Assembly (NCBI RefSeq): GCF_011386835.1
Contig: NC_088798.1
Location: 7,502,001 to 7,566,000 of the forward strand
DNA length: 64,000 nt
DNA from: Chrysemys picta bellii
Taxonomy: Eukaryota > Chordata > Testudines > Emydidae
Reading direction: 5' to 3'
The notes beneath the pieces were generated by a model that ran no database searches, was not told the origin of the DNA, and worked only from the letters and a program-made list of their open reading frames with translations. A program made the position numbers and the translations under genes. Of this stretch, positions 23,633-35,099 are shown piece after piece. Numbering within the stretch: position 1 is the first letter of the stretch; every line of letters begins with the position of its first letter.

Positions 23633-24861
23633 ATAAGAACATGACAAATAGGGAAATTACTCTGGGGAGGACAAGGACTGTATTTTTCAGGAGGCTGCTG
23701 GGAAGACCGGGGAAGAAAACACCGATGTGTTAAATAGCACTGGCTCCTGCGACTGTCTCTCCTTTGCTCTGAGGGATCGAGAAACATTAGGCAAAACACG
23801 GTTATTTTTCTTTTTTTTGAAAACAAACAATCTTTTCAATTAGCCGCGTCTGTCACAGAGGCAGTAAATCTATGCTTTATAAAAACAAACGCTCTCATAA
23901 TTACTTCTATCCAGGAAGAAAATTAACTGTTTATCTTTGTGTCATTAATCAAAGGACCCTGCCAGCTTTACCAAGCCGCCTCTCCGCAGACTGAGGGTGG
24001 GAGCGAGGTGAGAAACACATGATATACAATGACGGGACATCGGGAGACCATAGATCTTTCCTCTCTCTGCTTGTACGACTGTCCACATGAATTATGTGAA
24101 ATAATATTCCAGGCCAAAGAGTTACAGGGCTGTGCAATGGCTGCTACTTGAAGAAACAATAAATAACAAGGGGAACATTTGATACCCTCATTTGTATTTA
24201 CATGTTTAACAGCGGGATCACTCTGGCATACATGTACAGTGGGGCAATCCGGTTCACCTGTCTAATTGGTAAAACCACAATCCTTTTTTACATACAGTGG
24301 AAGTTACCCGAGGGCTGAGTTTGGCCCAACAGCAGTCAGGTGAATTAGCCCTGATGTCTTTCCAACTTGAATAGTCACATTCTCTCTTCTTGTAGAATTT
24401 CCACCGGTGGTTTCATTTGGATAAAACACACGTCTCGTTCCACTGAAGAGGTGACTGCCTTTCAGTGATGGGTGTTGCAATCCCATTGGGCCCAATCTTG
24501 CCCTTAGCTCCAAAGACACAATGAGCAGGAAGGATGGTCTTTCCTTGTGTCTAGGGAATGAGTTACCCTGGACTCTGTTCCCAACTCTACTGCCCACGTT
24601 CCACATCAGTGGACTTCCAGGTTTTCACTAGGGCAAACTAAACCAGAATCTGGCCCATATGTTCTCTAACACCAGTTTCCCATCTGTAAATCAGGGATAA
24701 TGTTGACCTATGTCACAGAGATGCTGAAAAATTTAGTTCACTCATGCTGCTAACGCAGTTTGAGATTCTTGGACCGAACCATTAAATATGCAAAATGTTG
24801 CTACCTGAAGACTGTCATTAGGGACAATGATTTTATCTGAAATGTGTTACTCAAATGCTGA

Positions 24862-25050
24862 CAGGGGGGAGGGATAGCTCTGTGGTTTGAGCATTAGCCT
24901 GCTAAACCCAGGGTTATGAGTTCACTCCTTGAGGGGGCCATTTAGGGATCTGGGGCAAAAATCTGTCTGGGGAGTGGTCCTGCTTTGAGCAGGGGGTTGG
25001 ACTAGATGATCTCCTGAAGTCCCTTCCAACCCTGATATTCTATGATTATC
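24862..25050 (+). repeat. tRNA-derived SINE with CR1-type tail
   Basis: The A box (TAGCTCTGTGG, 24875-24885) and B-box region (24912-24928) mark the tRNA head. From 24981 on the sequence is nearly the same as the CR1 end at 15131-15196 ('agcagggggttggactagat', 'cccttccaacc', ending 'ttctatgat'). This indicates mobilisation by the CR1 machinery. Confidence 0.9.
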
Positions 25051-25499
25051 TGCAGGCTGAATTAGTGGGCCTTCTTTATTTGAATTAAGTTGGCAGCTGC
25101 AGTATGCTAGGTGTTTTCCAGTTATGTAGGATGCAGTGTCTGCTGCAAAGAGCACAGAACCTACCCAACAAACAAGAGCCAAAAGGGGCTAGATCAAAGA
25201 CAAACGCGGCCATACATTTTTAATGTAATTATGCACTGTGTAACTTGGCCTCTTCTCAGCTACTATCAGCTGGCAGTTGGTGGTAGACAGAAGACAATCT
25301 TAAGGAGGGATTTAACCAAGGAGAGGGGAATGGCTTTACAGAGATTGTGTACGTCGGATTCTGCAATTGACAGAGCCTGGTGGACTGCTGAGCCCCTGTC
25401 AATAGCAGGATCAGGGCCACAGTATGTGAAGTGTGTGGTGATCCTTCTGGATGCTGGAGATAATGTGAATTTAGATACTGTTATCAGACAGTAATTATG

Positions 25500-25640
25500 T
25501 TATTGTTTTTGTTGTCACAGCAGCATTTTGAAAGCCTAGATCAAGGCGCCACTGTGCTAGGTGCTGTATGGACAAGTAGCAAAGTCCCTGCCCCAGAGAG
25601 CACGCAGCTTAAGTGCCAGACAGAACACAACAGGGGGATG
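25500..25640 (-). repeat. L2-type 3' end
   Basis: Reversed tail: 'caaggcgccactgtgctagg', 'gtgctgtatggacaagtag', 'ccctgccccagagagc'. Confidence 0.7.
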
Positions 25641-25649
25641 AAACAGACC

Positions 25650-27270
25650 AACAGAGTGGAGAGGCTGGGAGCGCAAAGCAAGGTAAGCCAAACCCACCTT
25701 CTGACTACACACAATTCTATCTGAGGTAGGCCTTGTCCAAGGATCCCATAGGGTGGGCGCATTCAAGACCGGGTCTCACTAGGATTCGCACCCAAACTCA
25801 GTGTAGACGCAGCTCAGGCCTGCCCCCCCAGATTCGGGCCCTGAGAGGGCACCAATATCATTCCGCGATCCCATGGGCCAATGTTCTTTGTCCTCCCTAT
25901 CCCAAGAATAGCCAATCAACTCCCAGGAAGTGGAAGCAACTTCCCTTATTCAAGCAACCTAGGGTCAATATGCAGTGTGGCTGCTCAAGGCCTGGGCTTT
26001 CAAATCCAAGGTCTGCAGACTTGAGTCCCACTAACCTTGGGCGAGACATGCCCTCTGTCTCTCCTTCCCCTGCAGTGCTGAGATTGTCAGCATCCGTGCC
26101 GATGGCATCTGGCATGTGGACAAGGTGGCTCTGATTCTCCACTCCTCTGCACCATAATGTTTGCACAAATTGGCTGTACAATACACTGCCCAACCAGAAC
26201 GGGCTGATCCATTCTCCACCTCTTCTAGCTGTAGGTGTAAACCCCACTGACGTGGCTAATTACTCAAAATCAGGCTCAAAACTCTCTGTGGGCTTGTCTG
26301 AAAGGATGTTGTGTCTTCATTGTGAAAAACAGCTGCACACATAGGGATGTGCCTTGTCCACACCTATTTATTTATGTTTTTTTTTTGCAGTGAAGACAGT
26401 GTCACTGCTATTTTGATTTGCAGGCCGTTGCGAGCAAAGGGCTCAGAGGTTATCATTCAGAAGACCCCCAATTTTGAAAGCCACCCTCTTCCCGCAGCGG
26501 TCTCTGCCTTTTCCAGCCACTCATCTATAAATCTGAAGAAGGAGGAAGTTGAAGTGCAGGTCATTGGAAACCTGATCATTCCCCCAGTTTGCCTGCTCAT
26601 TAAGGTGAGGTATAACTTTACCTTAACATCACGCTCCTTTCACTCTTCATCTCGCAGCGGCCCCGCCGAACGCTAAGCAGGTCACATATGGCCTCTGTCA
26701 GCTACACCCCAACCTTTGGTACCTTTTAATAAAAACATCATGAGTGTTTTCTTTTCGTTTCCATTTGAACCTGGCCCATCTCGATGATAAGGCTTTGTCA
26801 ACCGGCTTTGCTTTCCAGACCCATGACTCTGTGGCCATGGAGTGTCTGCTTGGAGACGATAGCCATGCGTTGTGTGACTCTGTCCCCGTGTGTGACAAAC
26901 GGGGACTTCATTAACTCCCTGCAGTGGATTTGCAGATGTGCAACAGTGAGAACTAGCCCATCCTCCTCCTTTTGCTTTTTCCAAGTGGGAAGGGCTAGTT
27001 AGTTCAGCTAAAAGCAGACTGGATTCGTTATCGGGGTGCATAAGGAATTTTCATCATTTTTGAGACCTAAACGTTGAGATTTCCTGCAAAGAAACTGACA
27101 CTTCAAAAAAAATCTCAGGTTTTAAATTCAAAAGGTCTTTGAGATGAACAGCCGATTGTGCTGAAAGCAGGATGCATTTCGAGTTCTCAAAGACAACATG
27201 GCCCTTTCATGGAAATGTAGTGAAAAACCCTGCATCTGGATCACTTCAGACCTGAAATGAAGAGCTGAGT
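25650..27270. other. Unannotated interval
   Basis: No confirmed exon. A short segment at 26391-26604 has splice-like borders (see findings) but no recognisable protein similarity. The rest shows no bounded repeat that I recognise. Confidence 0.35.
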
Positions 27271-27277
27271 ACCTGAA

Positions 27278-27478
27278 AGGAAGGATGGTCTTGTAGTTAA
27301 GACACTAGCTGGGCATTCAGGACACAGGGGTTCTATTCCCTACCTTGTCACAGACATTTGTGCAACTTTTGGCAAGTCATCTAATCTCTTCCAGCTTTAG
27401 TATCCCAGCTACACAACAGGGACAACAAGTTTTCTTTGGTCTGTCTTAAACTATCCACTCTTTGGGGCAGGGACTGTC
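27278..27478 (+). repeat. MIR-type SINE, first of two in tandem
   Basis: Motifs 'tcttgtagttaagacactag', 'cacaggggttctattccc' and an L2-like end 'ctctttggggcagggactgt' follow in order. Confidence 0.75.
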
Positions 27479-27481
27479 ACA

Positions 27482-27662
27482 GAGAGGTGGGATGGTCCAA
27501 TGCTTAAGGCAATAGCTAAGATATGGGTTCAATTCCCTCCTTGGCCACAAATTTCCAGTGTGACCTTCGATGAGTCACTCCTCATCTGTAAAATGGGGAT
27601 AAGTACATTAAAGATTGTGAAGTGTACTGATGAGAAATGCTATAGAAAAGCCAGATATTAGT
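27482..27662 (+). repeat. MIR-type SINE, second of two in tandem
   Basis: It starts again with 'gtgggatggtccaatgctta' and shows 'tgggttcaattccctccttg', 'catctgtaaaatggggataa' and a 3' 'gagaaatgctatagaaaagc'. It abuts the previous copy in the same orientation. Confidence 0.75.
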
Positions 27663-28113
27663 AGCTGTCTGTACAGGGCCTATCCCATTAAAGACTTGAT
27701 CTTGGATGCGATCACTAGGTGCTACAAGTAATGTGAATAATAATTGTACATAGAATTTCATTAAAACATTTTCATCCCTTTCACACTGCTCTAGTGATCA
27801 TAACAACTGAAAGCACAGTTGCTTTTGATTTATAATTTCTTTATACTACTATGGCCATCAGAGGCAAGAGAATGAAAGCTAAGCAGGGACATGTTTTTAT
27901 ACTGTTTGTTTTTTTGGCTTGTTTCGTTTTAAAATATTATTCCTCTCCAACACCTAACAAATGCTTGGGGAAAAGGACATCTTTATTACAGATTCAACAC
28001 CTCTACCTTTTCTATTCAAGAATGAGAGATCTCCCAATCTGTTTCTGATACCTCCAGCAAAACCATGGAAGGCTTGACTTGTTAGTCCTGATATTTCTAA
28101 GGTAAAAGGACTA

Positions 28114-28812
28114 TGCGGTGTTACACCAGATGGTGCCAAAACCTGAGGTGACCACTGGCACAGAGTCCCTGGGCGATGCTTTGGAACTGCTCCCCCCAAA
28201 GCCAGTCAGGACTTTGGGGAGCCTCCTCTCCCTTGGAGCAGACTGTCTTCAGGGCAAGAAGCTCACATGGCTTCACTTTCCTGGGTCTGACCTTGGAGCA
28301 TTCAGCATATGCCCCTCCGTGCGCTTGCCACAGCAAGTCCACCCAGGCGGGGTCCTGGGGAAGCCAGAGGGTCCTGCACGCACCCCCACTTCGCAGTCAG
28401 ACGTGACTCTTAGCCAGCCAGTAAAACAGAGGTTTATTAGATGACAGGAACATGGTCTAAAACAGCTTGTAGGTACAGAGAACGGGACCCCTTAGCTGGG
28501 TCCATCCTGGGGGGCAGCAAGCCAGATACTCATGTCTGCACTCACTCCATGTCCTCAGCCAGCTCCAAACTGAAACCCCCTCCAGCCTCTCCTCTCTGAG
28601 CTTTGTTCCTTTCCCGGGCTAGGAGGTCACCTGATCTCTTTGTTCACCTTTAGCCATCCCCTTGCAGGGGGGGAAGGGCCCCGGCCATTTGTGGCCAGGA
28701 GACAGAGTGTCGGCCATTTCTGCATGCTGGAGACTTAAGAAATGCATAGGGGAAACTGAGGCACCCACACAGTATTCAGAGGAAACATTAAGAACCGTCC
28801 CACTTCATCACA
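28114..28812 (-). mobile_element. Solo ERV-type LTR
   Basis: Read on the minus strand, the element starts TGTGATGAAG and ends ACACCGCA, with the 4 bp ACTA on both sides (28110-28113, 28813-28816). A minus-strand AATAAA lies at 28433-28438. About 699 bp, with no internal retroviral sequence next to it, so it is a solo LTR left after LTR-LTR recombination. A 4 bp duplication suits gammaretrovirus-like ERVs, but four bases may match by chance. Confidence 0.65.
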
Positions 28813-28924
28813 ACTACATAGATAAAAAGAGACAGAGCTGAATCATCAGCATGGAGGAGCTGAGAATTGACATCAGTGAGGAAGTCCAAATATGTTTCAC
28901 ATATATTTACAGTATTATAATACT

Positions 28925-29035
28925 AGATAGAATCATAGAATTTCAGGGTTGGAAGGGACCTCAGGAGGTCATCTAGTCCAACCCCCTGCTCAAAGCAGGA
29001 CCAATCCCCAACTAAATCATCCCAGCCAGGGATGG
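28925..29035 (-). repeat. CR1 LINE 3' end
   Basis: Classic reversed CR1 terminus: 'aatcatagaatttcagggtt', 'ggaagggacctcaggaggtc', 'caaccccctgctcaaagcag' and 'aaatcatcccagccaggg'. It is severely 5' truncated. Confidence 0.95.
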
Positions 29036-29879
29036 GAGTAGAGAGATGCAGGCTTATGAGAGAAGAAGAAATTAATGATCAAGGCTGCCACAGAGGAGAA
29101 AAATCTAGGGACCCCTATAAAACATCAGTTTCTACAGAATCCAGACTCTCCTCTCTAGTGAAGTAAATGACATCACATAAGCGAGAGAATCTGGCCCAAT
29201 TTTTCAAAATAGAGTTTGGATGAAGGACAACTCCAGCCTGTGACAACCTGCCTGAATGCTCTCGGGTTTGCCCAACAATTGTTTGCAAACCCCTCTGCTC
29301 CCTGAACCTTCTTAATTCTCCACTTGCCTCACCAGCGAAGTGAAATTCTGTGAGGCATGTGTGTGTTTTATACCAGGTGAGCTGGGATTTGGGTAACTTG
29401 GACTCCTTCCAGAAGCCTTTCCTTTCACACTGTGCCCTTTATTAAGAACCAAAGTACGTAACCATTGTGGAAAAGGTGTTTATGTTTCTCTGCCTAATAA
29501 ATCACTTGTCCTTTTTCATCTTTAATGGCCTGAATAGAACCATTTCCCTGGGACTGAATTACTACAGCCAGTATTACCCCCACTCTCCGACCCTTTGTAT
29601 GGTAGCATACGCCTCCTTGTGACTGTTGGAGCAGGGAGGATTGAAAGGATTTGGGAGTTAAAAACCCAAAGTCTGCTCTCCTGTAGGCCGTGATGAATTT
29701 TTCAGCCCCAGCGAGGTCTTTGCGCCAGAAGCGTTTGCAATGACCTTCCTCACAAGAAAGGCTAAAAACTTACTGTAAAAAAGAGAAGTTGCAGTTGTGT
29801 GACAATGGTGAAGAATTCCAGGAAGAGCTACATTCTTACACTGAATGACTTTATTAGATTATGGTAAAAAGCACTATTG

Positions 29880-30022
29880 CTAAAGCTTGCTTACACAGAC
29901 TGCAAGCAGTTTGGGGCTGGGACCATCTTCCTGTTCTGTGTTTGTACAGCTCCTAGCACAGTGGGGCCCTGGACCATGACTGGGGCTCCTAGATGCTACA
30001 GTATACAAATAATCAAAATAAA
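29880..30022 (+). repeat. L2-type 3' end
   Basis: It contains 'gcagtttggggctgggacca', 'gttctgtgtttgtacagctc', 'ctagcacagtggggccctgg' and 'ggggctcctagatgctacag', ending in an A-rich tail. Confidence 0.85.
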
Positions 30023-30810
30023 GCTATTTGATCTGCTTCCGGTAGATCTTCTACCAAATATCTTCTCCGGCCTCCTCCTGTCTAACCTCCTGCTACCGCG
30101 TTACAGACAGTATACATACCCTCACAAAAGCTAAGATTAGCCTCGATGCTCACAGATTCCCTAAATTCAGGAGGGGTTGGTTTGTAGATTTCACAGATTC
30201 CCAAAGGCTGGCTCTGTTCCCTCAACCTCAGCTGATTCTGTATATTCTTGTTTGGTTTCTGCAGTTTGTGCACTGGCCCATTGAGCTCCCTCCTCCAATG
30301 TAATGTCTTCATGGCAGAGTTAACTTGGGCTCGTACTCAAATGTTGCCCTTAACCCCCACTCCCATCGACAGACACAACCCACTCACCTTAAGTTGATTG
30401 GTGCTTTCAACCCAGGCTAGCTGGCCTGGCTGGGGATTTCAGCTAGAGCTCAGGTGCTGCTCTCCCTCAGGCTGGTAATCTACCCACTTTGCAGTGAGGA
30501 CAGAGATTAGGTGACTATTCCAATAGTGAACTTCCTTGGACAGTGAAAGCCCCTCCCAAGAGAAGTAGTGGAAACCCTATCACTGGAGTTAATTAAAAGG
30601 AGACTGGAGAAAGTGCACATGAATATGGGGAATGTAGCATGTGTGGAGGCTGTGCAACCCAATGGGTAGGGCAGTACAGTGATGTGAGTTCATAAAGCAC
30701 CAAGCAGAAAGTAGCCTTGATCTTGGTTAGGTGCTATGCAATATACTTAATAATAATGTAACTAACAGGGTATGTTCCTGCTCTGCATACTGTGCCTTTT
30801 ACTATAGAAG

Positions 30811-31030
30811 AGACCATAAGAACGGCCACACTAGGTCAGGCCAAAGGTCCATCTAGCCCAGTATCCTCTCTACTGACACTGGCCGATGCCAGGTGCCCCA
30901 GCGGGAATGAACAGAACTGGTAATCATCAAGTGATCCATCCCCTGTCGCTCATTCCCAGCTTCTGGCAAACATAGGCTAGGGACACCATCCCTGCCCATC
31001 CTGGCTAACAGCCATTGATGAACCTGTCCT
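30811..31030 (-). repeat. CR1 LINE 3' end (second subfamily)
   Basis: The reversed end starts 'accataagaacggccacact' and 'ggtcaggccaaaggtccatc', continues 'gatccatcccctgtcgctca' and ends in 'ctggctaacagccattgatg'. It is the same subfamily as 45880-46460 and 61624-62145. Confidence 0.9.
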
Positions 31031-31103
31031 CCGGGAGTTTCATGTTGTAGGGGGTTAATGGGAGTCAGCTGCCATTTTGGGCTCCATTTCATTTGCAGGC
31101 TGC

Positions 31104-31134
<31 letters not shown>
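31104..31134 (+). repeat. (CAT)n microsatellite
   Basis: About ten perfect CAT units. Likely length-polymorphic. Confidence 0.95.
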
Positions 31135-31254
31135 GTTCCCATTACGCCTCTGGCGTTTAGGGCAGCGACAAAACTCCTCCACTCCCATCTGTTTCTGGCA
31201 AGTCTTTCAATGGTTCCCCAGCTGCTACATAGGGCTAATTCTCCTGGAAACATT

Positions 31255-31326
31255 GGGTGAAATCTTGGCTCCATTCAAGTCAATGGTAAAATTCCCATTG
31301 ACTTCACTGGGGCCAAGATTTCACCC
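31255..31326. mobile_element. Compact hairpin MITE
   Basis: Two 32 bp arms (31255-31286 and 31295-31326) are inverted repeats with three mismatches around an 8 bp loop. ATT flanks both sides (31252-31254 and 31327-31329). The core 'aagtcaatgg' / 'ccattgactt' recurs at many places in the window. Confidence 0.8.
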
Positions 31327-31689
31327 ATTATATTTATGCTTTCTTTGTTTCTTAGTTTCCTGGATTGGAAATACGACATTTAGGTTGAAAACACACATTT
31401 AGTTTTTGTCTCAGAGGAAAAGGAACATTTTCACAGTGTCGGGGATGTCGACCCAGGTGACCTGAGCGATCCTTTCCAGCTTCTTATGTCTTGGATTTTA
31501 TTATTTTTACTTGACGGCTCACTAGCTAAGCCACCATCCTTTGTGTCAGATCTGAGCCATCTGGGTTCATTTTGTCCAATCAATGCTGTAATTCCATCGA
31601 GTTTCTCATCCATTTCAGACACCGGCCTGTGTTACTATAATCTGTGAAATGCTAAATGGTTGTTATATTTTTTTCTATTATTGCGGCAC

Positions 31690-31835
31690 CTACAGGCCCT
31701 AACTGATGGTAAGGCCCTATTGTGCTAGGCACTGTACGAACACATAGAAAGAAACACCCTCTGACCCCAAGAGCTTACAATCTAAATAGACAAGACCAAC
31801 ACAGGGTGGGAGGAAGGAGGTATTATTAGCCATAG
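31690..31835 (-). repeat. L2-type 3' end
   Basis: Reversed tail: 'gccctattgtgctaggcact', 'gtacgaacacatag', 'caagagcttacaatctaa'. Confidence 0.8.
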
Positions 31836-31839
31836 ATTC

Positions 31840-31985
31840 AGATTCATAGATTTTAAGACCTGAGTGTGACCTCCTCCATAATACAGGCCAGACCGTTTCA
31901 CCAAGTAGTTCCTGCTTCAAGCCCATAATTTCTGGGTGGTCTAGAACATACCTTTTATTAAGTCATCCAATCTTGATCAAAACAA
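31840..31985 (-). repeat. CR1 LINE 3' fragment
   Basis: Contains 'tcatagattttaagacc', 'gtgacctcctccataataca' and 'ggccagaccgtttcaccaag', the reversed CR1 3' region. It follows the L2 fragment directly. Confidence 0.7.
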
Positions 31986-32039
31986 ATGAGGTAAATGTGA
32001 TCTAGATGAAATTACTATAAGGTGGGTGCACAACTGGTT

Positions 32040-32855
32040 GAAAGGAGTAGTTGTGAAAAGTTCACTGTCAAACTGGGGGGGATGTATCTAGTAGGATCCA
32101 CAGGGGACAATCCTGGGTCCAGTGCTGTTCAGTATTTTCATTAATGACTTGGATAATAGATTGGAGAGTATGCTTTTAAAATTTGTGGATGACACCAAAC
32201 TGGAAAGCATTGCAAACACCTTGGAGAACAGGATTAAAATTCAAAACAACCTTGACAAATTAGATAATTGGTATGAAACCAACAAGATGAAATTCAGTAA
32301 AGACAAGTGCATAAAGTACTTCAGTTAGGAAGGAAAAGGCAAATGTACAAGTACAAAATCGGGAACAACTGGCTAGGTGATAGTATTGCTGAAAAGGATC
32401 TGGGGGTTATAATGGACCGCAGATTAAATATGACATCCAGACAGATGTTATGTAGCTGCAAAAAAAAAAGGCTAATAATATTCTGGGGTGTATTAACAAA
32501 GAGTGTTGTATGTAAGACACAGGAGATAATTCTCCCACTCTACTCAGCGCTGGGGAGACCTCAGCTAGGGTACTGTGTCCAATTCTGGGCATCACACTTT
32601 AGGAAAGATGTGGACAAATTGGAGAGAGTCCAGAGGAGAACAACAAAAATGATAAAAGGGTTAGAAAACCTGACCTATGAGGAAAGGTTAAAAAAGCTGT
32701 GCATGTTTAGTCTTAGAAAAGAAGACTAGGGGGTGGGGGGAACCTTATAACAGTCATCAACTATGGTACGGGCTGTTATGAACAGGATGGGGATCAATTG
32801 TTCTTCATATCCACTGAAGGTAGGACAAGAAGTAATGGGCTTACTTTGCATAAAA
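32040..32855 (+). pseudogene. CR1 LINE ORF2 reverse-transcriptase fragment
   Basis: The translated part holds the RT block FSIFINDLD (from 32125) and, some 15 codons on, FVDDTKL, the Y/FxDD catalytic motif in a CR1 context. Further on come the C-terminal blocks 'KDLGVIMDRRLNM' and the 'LYSALGRPQLGYCVQFWASH' region, then 'LERVQRRTTKMIKGLENL'. The frame shifts near 32320 between the two main open segments (32122-32328 and 32307-32729). Endonuclease and the first RT blocks are missing. The CR1 3' end resumes at 33095 after an insertion. Confidence 0.9.
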
Positions 32856-33094
32856 TCTAGTTAGCTCATTTGAGAGTAGAGAATTTTAGAGTTCTGTGGA
32901 TGTTCGGTGACTCATGGGCTAAGCCCTCCAGGGGGCTGCTCCGAGGACTCAGGGGTTGGTGTGTGCCTCTTGCTAACCTGTACAGAGAAAGCGAGGCCTG
33001 GAAGGCCGTGCTTGTGTTGAGTCAGCAGCGAGAGACAAGACTTCCTCATGCTGAGGGCAAATGGTACCAAGGTGTTTAACAACCCTGTGTGCTC
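32856..33094. mobile_element. Insertion of about 240 bp within CR1
   Basis: CR1 similarity stops near 'cttactttgcat' and resumes at 'ggtctggacaaacacctgtc'. The sequence between begins 'aaaatctagttagctcattt' and ends near 'gaagtgtcacaac'. It is unrelated to CR1 and resembles a dispersed reptile repeat, perhaps an LTR fragment. No flanking duplication was read. Confidence 0.45.
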
Positions 33095-33226
33095 CAGGAA
33101 GTGTCACAACAGGTCTGGACAAACACCTGTCAAAGATGATCTAGATTTATTTGATTCTGCCTGAGTTCAGGAGGCTGGACTAGATGACCCCTTGAGGTCC
33201 CTTCCAGTCCTACAGTTTTATGATTC
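33095..33226 (+). repeat. CR1 LINE 3' end, continuation
   Basis: It reads 'gacaaacacctgtcaaagat', 'gaggctggactagatgaccc' and 'cttccagtcctacagttt', ending 'tatgattc'. It completes the CR1 begun at 32040. Confidence 0.85.
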
Positions 33227-33690
33227 TTGATTTAAAGACTCCAAGTGATGGGAAATCCACCACATACTACATAAAGCTGTTCCAATGGTTAATTATCCTC
33301 ATGGTAAAAAAAATATCCACCCTGGTTCTAGTCTGAATATGTTTTCACTTTCTAATCAGTCTGGTGGCTTCTAGTCAGTGGATTTCATTATGCCCTTGTC
33401 TGCTAGATTCAAGAGCCCTCTACTATCAGAAAACTTTTCCACATGTAGGTACTTATAGACCATGATTAAATCACCTCTTACCCAGCTCTTTGTTATATTA
33501 AATAGATTGAGGTTCTTTAGAGTCTCACTATAAGGCAGGTTTTCTACTCTTGAATCCTTCTTGTAGCTCTTTCTTTTTAAGGTGTGGGCACAGTACTCCA
33601 GCAGTGGCATCACAAATGCAGTATATACTGGTAACAGCACCTCACTACTTCTGCTTGATATTCCCCTGCTTATGCACCCAATGATTGCTT
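33227..33690 (-). pseudogene. CR1-like LINE 3' end, ORF2 relic
   Basis: Minus-strand translation gives YTAFVMPLLEYCAH... and 'GLLNLADKG', typical of the CR1 ORF2 C-terminus, and the DNA shows 'ccaatggttaattatcctca' and 'ctgctagattcaagagccct'. The 3' end faces the previous CR1, so two CR1 copies meet tail to tail. Confidence 0.8.
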
Positions 33691-33696
33691 TTGCCC

Positions 33697-33825
33697 CATT
33701 TTGCAGATGGAGAACTGAGGCCCAGAGAGATTAAGTAACTTGCACATGATCACCCAAGAAGCTTATGGCAGTAGTAGAAACAGAACCAATGCCATGACTC
33801 CGATGCCTTAATTAGGAGATCGTTC
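33697..33825 (-). repeat. MIR-type SINE
   Basis: Reversed MIR: 'ttttgcagatggagaactga', 'gagagattaagtaacttgca', 'agaaacagaaccaatgccat'. Confidence 0.8.
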
Positions 33826-33989
33826 TTCCTTTCAAATATGTAAATGCTAAAATTAGGAGGCTGAGCTCCTTGGCAATTTACCATGAGAAGATCAAAGCCA
33901 CACTGGTTCATGTAGGCCAGTGTCCTGCCTCCAGAAGCGATCTGCAGCTACAAATGAAGGTGAAAGAATTTGCTCCTGACCAGTTGTTG

Positions 33990-34716
33990 AAACGTTCCAT
34001 CAGGGAAGAGAAACCTTTCCCAACTCTGCCGTTCCCTTTTCTTGCCGCCAGCCCTGCTGCTCCTCCATCATTGTGAACGTCACTTTCATTCCAACAAAGG
34101 CAAATAAGGGCCTGCTCTGTTTTCTTTCTTTTTTATGAAGTGCGTTGGACATGCTCTGGACCCACATTTTTCAGCTGCCACCTTTGGAAACCAAGCGAGC
34201 TCAGTATTAAACTGAAATAAAAAAAAATGCACTCATAAATTATCATCCGTTTAATGAACCAAAATATGGCCAGTAGTTGGGAAGACGCTGCCTCTGTGGA
34301 TTGGTGGTGGCGACAAGTCTGACAGGCAGGACAAGAGGTGAGTGATGCCCGTGGAGACCAGGGCTCCTTGAAAGTTTAATGACTGGAGTAAAGTCAAACA
34401 AGGGGCTGGAGAGTCTTGAATTATGGTGTCACAAATACTTGCTAACCCAAGGTGGAAAAGTAGGGTGAAGATCTGGCTTAATTTCCCCAACCCTGAAGTT
34501 GGCCCCAGCTTTCTATTTCTGTGCCCAGTGAGAAGCCAGGATATCTGGCCTCACCCATCGGTCTGAAGTAGCTCTTCTTCTAGCCCTGCTGTATTTTAGC
34601 ACAGCTGATATCGCCACTCTCTGGTCAGTGTGTGTGATGATGAGTCCCCGTCTGTGCCTGATCCACCAAGGATGTACGTCTGTTCCAGCCCCTGCCTACC
34701 ACGGATCAGACTAGAT
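33990..34716. other. Unannotated interval
   Basis: No gene or bounded repeat recognised in this 0.7 kb. Confidence 0.4.
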
Positions 34717-35058
34717 CAGTGGTGGGCAACCTACGGCCTGTCAGAGTAATCCGCTGGCGGGCTGTGAGAGAGTTTGTTTACACTGACCGTCCGCAGGCAC
34801 GGCCGCCCGTGGTTCCCAGTGGCCGCAGTTTGCCGTTTCTGGCCAATGGGAGCTGCGGGAAACAGCGGCCAGTACATGCCTCTGGCCTGCGCCGCTTCCC
34901 GCAGCTCCCATTGGCCGGGAACGGCGAACCACGGCTACTGGGAGCTGTGGGCGGCCATGCCTGTGGACGATCAGTGTAAACAAACTGTCTCGCAGCCCGC
35001 CAGTCAATTACTGTGACAAGCTGTGTGGAGCCCGTGGGCTGCAGGTTGCCCACCAGTG
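34717..35058. mobile_element. Full-length palindromic hAT MITE
   Basis: The ends are CAGTGGTGGGCAACCT and AGGTTGCCCACCAGTG, a 16 bp inverted repeat with one mismatch. Almost the whole 342 bp is an imperfect palindrome: 'tttgtttacactga', 'ggccaatgggagctgcggga' and 'gtggttcccagtggccgc' recur in reverse. Flanks are GACTAGAT and CTCTAGAG, both matching the hAT target pattern nTnTAGAn only in CTAGA, so the 8 bp duplication is decayed. No transposase frame. Confidence 0.85.
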
Positions 35059-35099
35059 CTCTAGAGACTCATGCTTTTAACTCTCAAAGCCCCCAGTTC

